From positions 62,001 to 126,000 of the forward strand of contig CBDUXP010000003.1 of the NCBI GenBank assembly GCA_965371225.1: DNA of 64,000 nucleotides, given 5' to 3'. The translations under genes and the position numbers were made by a program. This DNA comes from CBDUXP01 sp965371225 [NCBI: uncultured bacterium]. GTDB lineage: Bacteria > Abyssobacteria > SURF-5 > CBDUXP01. Below the pieces are notes generated by a model that was given only the letters and a program-made list of their open reading frames with translations, searched no databases and had not been told where the DNA came from. This document shows positions 57,367 to 64,000 of the stretch, piece after piece (the stretch's first letter is position 1; every line of letters begins with the position of its first letter).

Positions 57367-60300
57367 ATGGCCGAATCCGACCGGCCAACACCGGACAGCG
57401 AGCCCGGCGAGGGGCCCGGACGTGATTCCGGGGCCGCAGGCGGGCCGGACAGCGAAGTTATCCTGGCCGACGGGACCCCCGTTGGTGACGTTACCCGTGC
57501 GACCACCGCCGAGGAGATGGATGAACTCCTCGATCTCTTCAAGGACGAGATGGAGCCCGACCCGTCCAGTCCAGCAGCGCGGATGTCGGAGCGGGAATCG
57601 GAAGAAGAAGATCTCATCCGGCGTGCCGAGGCGCTCCTGGGCACCACGGACCCTGAAGAGCTGGAGCATCTGGCCGAACTCCACCGAGCCGAGGCGGCCG
57701 ATCAGTATGCCCGGCTGAGTCAGCGCCGCGAGGAGGAAGGGGATCCGGACGCGGCGGCGACGGATCCCCCAGCCGCTTCCTGGGCGGAGACCGTGCCGGG
57801 GGAGACGGGGCAATGGGATCCGACCGCGGCCCTGGCGGACGAATTGGCGGCGGTTGAGGGGGAGCACGAGGCCGCGCTACCGGCAGCCGCTGATGCCATA
57901 CCCGAACTCGAACTCGATATTACCGCCGCTTCGAGCAAGGCCATCACCGTCGTTGATCTGCCCCCAGAAACGGATGCGCTCATCGACGAGATCCTGGCCG
58001 AGGATGTCTCGGTCGCGTCAGAGCCCCCTCCCATCGAATCCGAACCGCCGGAGCCAACCCCTGTCCCGGAGGAACCCGCAGCGCCCGTGGCGTCCGAGCC
58101 GCCGGAAGCGTTAACGCCTGAACCGCCCGACGACGCGGCCGCCGCCGTTGCGGACGCGAGTGCTCCGCCGGCAGCGAGTCCGGATACGTCCGCCCCGCCG
58201 GAACCCGAACCGGCCGCTGCGGTGCAGGAATCTGAGGCGCCTGTCGAATCGCCCCCGCCCGTACTGGAGGCTGAGCCCGCCCCCGCATCGGAGCCCCCCG
58301 CCCTTCCAGAGTCCGCGTCTGCGGAGGGGGAAGAGGTTTCCGCCGAACCCGAGCCGAGCGCCGAGTCGGAAGAGGCCGCGGCGCTCGAACCCAGCGGCGT
58401 CACCGATGCGGAGCCTGAACTGCAGGCGGCCGCCTTTAGCGGTGGGAGTCTGCCGCGCACCATCGTCGGTGCGCCGCTTGCCCTTCTGGGCCGGCTCGTC
58501 AACGTGCTGCTGCCGCGCGCCCTCACCGCCCGACTTGGTCCCGGTGCGCGCGGGGGGGTGCAGTGGGTCGCCACGTCCAAGGGCCGCTTAGCGTTCACCG
58601 CCGGCATCCTGGCCGCCGTGGCCGCGTATGTGGGCTTTGCGTTGTTCGAGGCAGACTTCTCGCACCGCCTGCTTGCCCGCCGCTTTCCCGATGCCACGGG
58701 GGTTGAGGATTTGCAGTATTTCCAAGCGGTTGCCGACCTGGAGCGCGGCGAGTGCGCCCGGGCGCGCCAAGGCCTGCGGCCCCTGGTCGCGGTAGTGGGG
58801 AGTGGCCGCGAGGCGGACATCCGGTTTGCGCTCGGGGAGAGCTATTTCCTCGATCCCGACGTGCCGACGAACCTGCGGTTCTCCCGCGCCCGCGAGCATT
58901 ACCTGGCGGCGATTGCTGCCGATCCGCTGCATCCGCGCGTCACGGACGCCCACCGGCGAGTGGCGGAAAGCTATCGGGCTCAGGAGCTTTGGCCGGAGGC
59001 CGAGCGTGCCTACCGCAGGCTCCTGGACCGGTATCCCCGGGCCGCCGGTCGCGCCGAGGCCCATTTCGGATTAGCCGAAGTGTTGTTCGCCGGTGCCCGG
59101 TACCCCGCAGCGGCGGACGCATTCGAGCGTGTGTGGAACGAATTCCCGGAAGCCGCCCTCGCCCCCGCGGCTCGCCTGCGCCACGGGGACGTCCTCTTGG
59201 CGGAGGGCCATGCGGCCGACGCGCAACAACTCTGGCAGGAACTGGCCCATGCCCGTACCGCGCCGACCGTGCGCTGGGGGGCCATCGCGCGGCTGGCGGA
59301 CCTGGCCGAAACGCAGGGCGACCTGCGCGGCGCCAAGAACTGGTGGGAAGTGTGGCTCCGCGGCGCGCCCCACACGACGCAACAACCCGCCGCGTGGCTG
59401 AAGTTTGCGACGTTGGCGCAACAGCTCGGCGATTCGGCAAAGGCCGCGTCGAGCTTTGACTTTCTCGTAACCGCCTATCCCGCGCGACCGCAGGCGATCG
59501 ACGCGGCGTTGCTGCGTGGCCGCATGCACCGCGTGGCGGGCGACACGCTCGCCGCCCGGGACCTGTACGCCGACCTGCTGGTGCACGCGCCGGAGCATCC
59601 CCGGCTCCTGGCGGCCCTGCGCGACGCGTACCTGGAAGAGGGCAACGCGAAGCGGGCCGTCGAGTACGCAGAGCGGGCCGCCACGGCGGCGCCCAAAGTC
59701 GCTGCGCATCAGCTTCGCTTGGCCGAAGCGCTGGAAGCGGCCAACGAGCCGGCTCAGGCGCTGACCGTGTACTGGGAGATGCTGGCGCGATATCCCATCG
59801 CGGAGGAGACGCGCGTGGCGGCGAACCGGCTGGTGCGGTTGCTGCAGGCCCAGGGGTACACGGAGGAGGCGTACCGGGTCGTGACGCTGTATGGCGCCAT
59901 GGCCGGAGGAGCTGCGAGCCTCGCCGCGGTGCATGAAGCGAAAGCCACCCTCCTGGCGGGTATGCAATTGTGGGACGAAGCGGAGACGGAGCTGGCCGCG
60001 GCCGTGGGAGCCGCGCCGTCCGATGAACTGCGCCTGACCCTGGCGGAGGTGCGCGTGCGCACCCGCAACTGGGCCGGCGTGTCCGCCAGTGTCGCCGGGG
60101 TGCGCCCGGGGGGGCTGGACGATGCCGCGTTCACGCGTTTCCTCTCGGTGCAAGCGGCGGCCCTCTTGCACACGGGGCATCCCGCGGACGTGCGTGACGT
60201 GATGGCGCAAGGCGAGGCGCGCTTGGGAGCGGCGCCACTGGAAGTGCAGGGGCTGCAGGCTCAAGCCCTCATGGTCCTGGGCCAGACGGCGCGCGCCCGC

Positions 60301-60654
60301 GAGATGATGGAGCGTTTCGACTCCGGCCGAGAAGCCCCGGCGCCCCCGCCCCCGGAACTCGCGCCGACCTATCTGGCCTGGGCCGAGCATCTTTTCGCCG
60401 CCCGGATCTTCTCGCGCGCGGCGGACTACTTTGGGCGCGTGCGCGGGGACGTGTACTCCTCCCACGACCGCGCGTGGGCCGCTTATCAGATGGCCAACTG
60501 CTACGCCCACCTGCAGGAGTACGCCCGCGCCGTTACCGCGTACGAAGCCATGATCGCCGGCCATCCGCAGGCGCCGTGGGTGCCCTTCGCCCGGGAAAAG
60601 GCGCAGTTCTCGCAGTTGCAGGCGGACGCGGCGCAGCGGGCGAACCGGACATGA
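57367..60654 (+). CDS. Large acidic membrane protein with C-terminal TPR repeats
   Basis: A 1095-residue protein. Residues 1-360 are very acidic and Pro/Ala/Glu-rich, without globular features. A hydrophobic helix lies at about 408-427 (LAFTAGILAAVAAYVGFALF), and residues ~440-1090 are a long series of TPR-like helix pairs (for example AEAHFGLAEVLFAGARYPAAADAFERVW, ARAVTAYEAMIAGHPQAPWVPF). The layout (disordered cytoplasmic part, one TM, TPR rod) resembles FimV/BamD-type scaffolds or cell-pole organisers but no family fits fully. It is the first gene of a unit continuing with an FlgN-like gene (4 nt overlap), kinase and regulator, so a role in flagellar or envelope assembly is plausible. Confidence 0.75.
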   Translation: MAESDRPTPDSEPGEGPGRDSGAAGGPDSEVILADGTPVGDVTRATTAEEMDELLDLFKDEMEPDPSSPAARMSERESEEEDLIRRAEALLGTTDPEELEHLAELHRAEAADQYARLSQRREEEGDPDAAATDPPAASWAETVPGETGQWDPTAALADELAAVEGEHEAALPAAADAIPELELDITAASSKAITVVDLPPETDALIDEILAEDVSVASEPPPIESEPPEPTPVPEEPAAPVASEPPEALTPEPPDDAAAAVADASAPPAASPDTSAPPEPEPAAAVQESEAPVESPPPVLEAEPAPASEPPALPESASAEGEEVSAEPEPSAESEEAAALEPSGVTDAEPELQAAAFSGGSLPRTIVGAPLALLGRLVNVLLPRALTARLGPGARGGVQWVATSKGRLAFTAGILAAVAAYVGFALFEADFSHRLLARRFPDATGVEDLQYFQAVADLERGECARARQGLRPLVAVVGSGREADIRFALGESYFLDPDVPTNLRFSRAREHYLAAIAADPLHPRVTDAHRRVAESYRAQELWPEAERAYRRLLDRYPRAAGRAEAHFGLAEVLFAGARYPAAADAFERVWNEFPEAALAPAARLRHGDVLLAEGHAADAQQLWQELAHARTAPTVRWGAIARLADLAETQGDLRGAKNWWEVWLRGAPHTTQQPAAWLKFATLAQQLGDSAKAASSFDFLVTAYPARPQAIDAALLRGRMHRVAGDTLAARDLYADLLVHAPEHPRLLAALRDAYLEEGNAKRAVEYAERAATAAPKVAAHQLRLAEALEAANEPAQALTVYWEMLARYPIAEETRVAANRLVRLLQAQGYTEEAYRVVTLYGAMAGGAASLAAVHEAKATLLAGMQLWDEAETELAAAVGAAPSDELRLTLAEVRVRTRNWAGVSASVAGVRPGGLDDAAFTRFLSVQAAALLHTGHPADVRDVMAQGEARLGAAPLEVQGLQAQALMVLGQTARAREMMERFDSGREAPAPPPPELAPTYLAWAEHLFAARIFSRAADYFGRVRGDVYSSHDRAWAAYQMANCYAHLQEYARAVTAYEAMIAGHPQAPWVPFAREKAQFSQLQADAAQRANRT

Positions 60655-61118
60655 CCGTGGACGCCACCATCACCACCCAGGTCGAACGCTTCGCCGAGCA
60701 GCTCGACGCGCAGGCGGGCCACTACCGCGCCGTGCTGGCGCTGGGCGCCGAGCAAGCGGCGGCCTTGGAGCGCCACGACTTGGTCGCCTTCCACACCTTG
60801 CTCGCGCGCAAGTCGACCCTGCTCGGCGAGATTGCCGGGCTGGAGGAACAGAATTCGCCCTATCGCGCGGTCTGGGAAGCACACCGCGAGGACCTCGCCG
60901 GCCCCGTGCGCGACCGGCTCCGCGGCGTGGTGGACGAACTCCGCACCCTGCTGGAACAACTACTCGAGATGGAGCGCGCGTGCGAGGCGAAACTCGCGGC
61001 GACCAAGCTGGACGTGGAGCGTGAACTCACACAGTTGGGGCGGGGGCGACAGGCCCTGCAGTCCTATCAACCCCGCCCGACCGCCGCGCCCACCCGCCGC
61101 CTGGATTTGGGGGGCTAA
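60651..61118 (+). CDS. FlgN-like coiled-coil protein
   Basis: A 155-residue all-helical protein (heptads ERFAEQLDAQAGHYRAVLAL, LERHDLVAFHTLLARKSTLL, LRTLLEQLLEMERACEAKL) with the L-x-x-E-x-x-A-L-x-x-x-D spacing of FlgN-type flagellar chaperones. FlgN binds hook-associated proteins during export. Identification rests on coiled-coil pattern and on the FleS/FleR-like pair downstream, since no flagellar structural gene is visible. The ATG overlaps the TPR gene stop by 4 nt, and the stop overlaps the kinase start by one base. Confidence 0.55.
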   Translation: MTVDATITTQVERFAEQLDAQAGHYRAVLALGAEQAAALERHDLVAFHTLLARKSTLLGEIAGLEEQNSPYRAVWEAHREDLAGPVRDRLRGVVDELRTLLEQLLEMERACEAKLAATKLDVERELTQLGRGRQALQSYQPRPTAAPTRRLDLGG

Positions 61119-62422
61119 TGGCGCACGCGCATCTGCCACCCTCCGGGGTGCTACCGCAGATCGAGGGAGCTACCGACTCGCTGGACGCGGTGTTGCGCCT
61201 GTTCAACGAGCACACGGCCAAGCTGGAAGAGGCCTACAGCAACCTCCAGACAGAAATCCACCGGTTGAATGCCGAACTTGAAGAGACGAATGCCGCCCTG
61301 CAAGCGCGCATCGCCGAGGTCACGGAAATCAAGGAGTACCTGAATTGCGTGCTCGACAGCGTGACGAACGGGGTGATCGCGGTCGACCTCGACGGGCGGA
61401 TTACCGCGTTCAACGAGGGGGCGGAACGCATTACGGGGTACCGCGCGCAGGCGGCGCTGGGGCAGGCGTACGAGGACCTGGTTGGGGTGCCGTTCGGCGT
61501 CGAGCCGGCCGCACTGGGCGCCGGCCAAGTCCCGGCCGAAGGGCAATTCCTCACCGGGGAGTTGCTCGACGTCCACGGCCGGCCGGTCCCGGTGCGCGAG
61601 AGCACGTCCCTCATGCATGACGCTGCGGGCCAAGTCATCGGCTCCGTGAAGATCTTCGAGGATTTGAGCGAGATTCGTGAACTGGAAGCCCGGGCGCGCC
61701 AGCGGGACCGGTTGAGTGCCCTCGGCGAGATGGCGGCCACCGTGGCTCATGAGATTCGCAATCCCCTCGGCGGGATCGAAGGGTTCGCCGCCCTGTTGGC
61801 GCGGGACGTGGCCGAGGGGGATCCGCGCCGCCGGTTGGTCGACCAGATCCTGTTGGGTACGCGGAGCTTGAATCGCGTCGTGACGGAACTGCTGCTCTTC
61901 ACGCGACCGATCCAGTATCACATGCAACTTCTCGATCTCCGTGACTTGGTGGAGTCGACGTGGGCGTTTGTGGAAGGACAGGCGGCGGCGCAAGACGTCC
62001 GGCTGGAGCGCGCCTTCCCGGCGGACCCGATCCGCGTCCGCGCGGATCCCGAGCAACTGCGGCGCGCGCTCCTGAACATGATGCTGAACGCCGTGCAGGC
62101 CATGCCCGACGGCGGCACGCTGAAGGTGCGGCTCGCGCACCGGACCCTCACCGACGAAGCGTGGGAGCCGTACGACGCCAACCTCCAGCGCGAGTGGGTC
62201 GAACTGCAGGTGCACGATACGGGGGTCGGCATCCCGGCGAACGTGCTCGAGAAGATTTTCAACCCCTTCTTCACCACGAGAGAGAAGGGGACCGGCCTGG
62301 GCTTGGCGACGGCCCTCAAGATTGTGGAGAGCCATTCCGGGTGGCTGCACGCCGCCAGTGACGAGTCCGGCACGACGTTTTCCGTGTATCTACCGCGGCC
62401 GCGCGAGCGGCCCGAGACGTAA
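61118..62422 (+). CDS. PAS-domain sensor histidine kinase (FleS/FlrB-like)
   Basis: A 434-residue soluble kinase: an N-terminal coiled coil (LEEAYSNLQTEIHRLNAELEETN), a PAS domain (~75-185, NGVIAVDLDGRITAFNEGAERITGY), a HisKA domain with phospho-acceptor His211 (ATVAHEIRNPLGG), and an HATPase domain with NAVQAMPDGG, DTGVGIP and TTREKGTGLGLA. No membrane segment is present, as in FleS/FlrB/AtoS-type kinases. It lies 9 nt before the sigma-54 regulator gene, so the pair is a two-component system. The signal is probably cytoplasmic (assembly state, redox or ligand binding in PAS). Confidence 0.85.
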   Translation: MAHAHLPPSGVLPQIEGATDSLDAVLRLFNEHTAKLEEAYSNLQTEIHRLNAELEETNAALQARIAEVTEIKEYLNCVLDSVTNGVIAVDLDGRITAFNEGAERITGYRAQAALGQAYEDLVGVPFGVEPAALGAGQVPAEGQFLTGELLDVHGRPVPVRESTSLMHDAAGQVIGSVKIFEDLSEIRELEARARQRDRLSALGEMAATVAHEIRNPLGGIEGFAALLARDVAEGDPRRRLVDQILLGTRSLNRVVTELLLFTRPIQYHMQLLDLRDLVESTWAFVEGQAAAQDVRLERAFPADPIRVRADPEQLRRALLNMMLNAVQAMPDGGTLKVRLAHRTLTDEAWEPYDANLQREWVELQVHDTGVGIPANVLEKIFNPFFTTREKGTGLGLATALKIVESHSGWLHAASDESGTTFSVYLPRPRERPET

Positions 62423-62431
62423 GGAGCTGCC

Positions 62432-63847
62432 ATGAGTGGGGCGCACATTCTGGTGATCGATGACGAACCGCTGATGCGGGATTTCCTGACGGAAACGCTG
62501 ACCCGTGGCGGCTTCGCCGTGCAGACGGCGAACAACGGCGCCGCGGGGCTAGACCACCTGCGACAGCAGAGCTTCGACCTGTGCATCACGGACATGAAGA
62601 TGCCGGGGATGGACGGGTTGGAGGTGCTCGAACAGGTGCGCCAGTTGCAGCCGGACACCGCCGTCGTCCTGATGACGGCCTACGCGTCTGTGGAGTCTGC
62701 CGTGCGCGCGCTCAAGTCCGGGGCCGTGGATTACATCATGAAACCGTTCACGCCCGATGAAATCGAACACGTGGTCGCGCGCGCGGTACGCCAACGCCGG
62801 TTGGAGCAGGAGAACCAGTACCTCCGCGAAGTCGTCAGCGCCCCGTACGATTTCCAGCAGATGGTCGGGAATTCCCCACAGATGGCGAAGATTTACGATG
62901 AGGTGAAGCGGGTCGCCGCCAGCCGCGCCAGCGTGCTCGTCCGCGGCGAGAGCGGGGTGGGCAAAGAGTTGATCGCGCGCGCCATTCACTACCACAGTCC
63001 GCGGAAGGATGGGCCCTTCATCAAAGTGAACTGCGCGGCGCTGGCCCCCGGCTTGCTCGAAAGCGAGCTGTTTGGCCACGAGAAAGGCGCGTTCACGCAC
63101 GCGATCAGCAAGAAGATCGGCCGCTTCGAGTTGGCGGACGAAGGGACGCTGCTGCTGGATGAAGTGTCCGAACTGGATCCCGGCTTGCAAAGCAAGCTCT
63201 TGCGAGTCCTGCAAGAGCGCGAGTTCGAGCGCGTAGGCGGCACCAAACCCATCCAGGTGGACGTGCGCATCGTCAGCACGTCGAACCGCCACCTGGAGGC
63301 GGCCATTGCCGAGGGTGCGTTCCGGGAGGATCTGTTCTTCCGGCTCAATGTGGTCCCGATCCACCTGCCGCCCCTGCGGGAGCGGCTCGGGGATCTGCCC
63401 CTGCTCCTCGATCACTTCGTGAAGCGCTACTGCGCAGAGAACGGGAAGCCGCCGGCCACGCTCCCCCGGGAGACGCTGGAGCACCTGCGGCGCCATGATT
63501 GGCCCGGGAACGTCCGCGAACTGCAGAACGCCATCGAACGAGCCGTGGTGTTAGCGGAGACCGATGTGCTCGGACCCGACCTGTTCCCGTTCACCGACCT
63601 GCGGCGGGCCCCGCAACCTTCCGGCAACGGCGTGTTCGCTCCGGTGGGCACGACCGTCGCGGAGATCGAGCAGACCCTCATCTTGAAAACGCTCGGCGCG
63701 TACAACAACAACAAGAGCCGGACGGCCGAAGTGTTGCAGATCAGCGTGCGCACCCTGCGCAACAAACTGAACGAATACCGGGCAACAGGCGTGCTGGACG
63801 ACGCCAAGGCGCGGGCGGAGCGGAAGGCGGTGAATGACGCGGCCTAG
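62432..63847 (+). CDS. Sigma-54-dependent response regulator (FleR/FlrC-like)
   Basis: A 471-residue activator. The receiver domain has acidic D10/D11 and phospho-acceptor Asp54 (DLCITDMKMPGMDG). The AAA+ domain has Walker A GESGVGKE (172-179) and the Walker B region TLLLDEVSELDP. A Fis-type HTH sits at the end (NNNKSRTAEVLQISVRTLRNKLNEY). The sigma-54-contacting loop reads GAFTHA instead of GAFTGA, with His223 replacing Gly. An altered loop may change how the AAA ring engages sigma-54. A sigma-54 promoter lies 125 nt downstream. Confidence 0.9.
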   Translation: MSGAHILVIDDEPLMRDFLTETLTRGGFAVQTANNGAAGLDHLRQQSFDLCITDMKMPGMDGLEVLEQVRQLQPDTAVVLMTAYASVESAVRALKSGAVDYIMKPFTPDEIEHVVARAVRQRRLEQENQYLREVVSAPYDFQQMVGNSPQMAKIYDEVKRVAASRASVLVRGESGVGKELIARAIHYHSPRKDGPFIKVNCAALAPGLLESELFGHEKGAFTHAISKKIGRFELADEGTLLLDEVSELDPGLQSKLLRVLQEREFERVGGTKPIQVDVRIVSTSNRHLEAAIAEGAFREDLFFRLNVVPIHLPPLRERLGDLPLLLDHFVKRYCAENGKPPATLPRETLEHLRRHDWPGNVRELQNAIERAVVLAETDVLGPDLFPFTDLRRAPQPSGNGVFAPVGTTVAEIEQTLILKTLGAYNNNKSRTAEVLQISVRTLRNKLNEYRATGVLDDAKARAERKAVNDAA

Positions 63848-63971
63848 GCAACTCTTGCCCCACCACCCGGTAAAAGCTGCCGCGAGGCCCGCGGGTGGCG
63901 GAATCGGCCCGAGGCATTGCGCGTAACTCATTACTATGACAGAGCTTATGCAGCGTACTACCACCGGGGGG

Positions 63972-63987
63972 TGGCGTGAATCTTGCT
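63972..63987 (+). promoter_or_regulatory. Sigma-54 (RpoN) promoter
   Basis: TGGCGTGAATCTTGCT matches the -24/-12 consensus (TGGCAC-N5-TTGCW) with GG and GC exactly 12 bases apart. It would drive a gene just beyond the window, starting transcription near 63998, and is the natural target of the adjacent sigma-54 activator. Confidence 0.75.
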
Positions 63988-64000
63988 CATTTCTGTGCGA

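Noticed and set aside
63863-63898. Inverted repeat CCACCCG/CGGGTGG after the sigma-54 regulator
   Set aside because: The loop is 22 nt and no T-run follows, so it is not a convincing terminator.
1-64000. CRISPR array, prophage or insertion sequence
   Set aside because: No evenly spaced direct repeats, Cas, integrase, transposase or phage structural genes were found.

Overview
The window is about 64 kb of uniformly GC-rich DNA (roughly two thirds G+C by eye) from a free-living Gram-negative bacterium. Support for this comes from an outer-membrane beta-barrel protein, lipoprotein processing enzymes (lspA, lgt), a futalosine-type menaquinone cluster (mqnE, mqnA, mqnC, mqnD plus a UbiD decarboxylase and a MenG/UbiE methyltransferase), and a sigma-54 two-component pair of the flagellar FleS/FleR type. 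The sequence alone does not fix the phylum. The mix fits several uncultured high-GC lineages (Methylomirabilota, Tectomicrobia and Nitrospirota-like groups), and I do not claim one. Genes are densely packed with many 1 to 8 nt stop/start overlaps, so translational coupling is the rule. Several promoters of the TTGAC(A/C/T)-N16..18-TATAAT type can be read directly.

Region 1 (1-6.2 kb) holds menaquinone synthesis: ubiD-like (cut by the window edge), mqnE, mqnA and mqnC rightward, facing mqnD and menG leftward. A lower-GC gene of unknown function and an orphan YgiT-type zinc-finger gene sit in the convergent junction. Region 2 (6.3-14.3 kb) is an envelope glycan island: a HAD phosphatase, a GT-C glycosyltransferase, two large YfhO-type membrane proteins and a GT2 glycosyltransferase. 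Region 3 (14.4-17.5 kb) is a tightly coupled trio: a leucine-carboxymethyltransferase-like protein, a small COQ7-like di-iron protein and a double-length ThyX protein. Region 4 (17.5-21.0 kb, leftward) encodes a Zn/Mn ABC transporter (znuBCA) with an acyltransferase, a small membrane protein and tRNA-Trp.

Region 5 (21.1-29.4 kb) contains a TetR regulator with two matching operators (its own promoter and the following aminotransferase gene), queG, two tandem alpha/beta-hydrolase/class III cyclase fusions, a hydrolase and an acetolactate-synthase-type enzyme. Region 6 (29.4-36.2 kb) has a cluster of REP-like palindromes, an outer-membrane protein, a GT2 enzyme, a secreted cytochrome c fused to a large helical domain, and a D-cysteine desulfhydrase-type enzyme. 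Region 7 (36.0-39.5 kb) is a 2-hydroxyacyl-CoA dehydratase/benzoyl-CoA reductase-type operon with its ATP-dependent activase. Region 8 (39.6-45.9 kb) has a SpoU-type RNA methyltransferase and a leucine (isovalerate) degradation operon in which the carboxylase alpha subunit is split in two.

Region 9 (45.9-56.1 kb) carries two tandem DUF374 acyltransferases, a nitronate monooxygenase, a secreted beta-helix protein, alanine dehydrogenase, and ileS followed by a histone-H1-like DksA protein, lspA and lgt (the last with a 13-C tract). Region 10 (56.1-64 kb) has a leftward EIIA-zinc-ribbon fusion. It is followed by a rightward operon of a giant TPR membrane protein, an FlgN-like coiled coil, a PAS histidine kinase and a sigma-54 activator with a variant GAFTHA loop. 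This operon ends just before a good sigma-54 promoter at the window edge.

No CRISPR array, rRNA, phage or transposase gene was seen.
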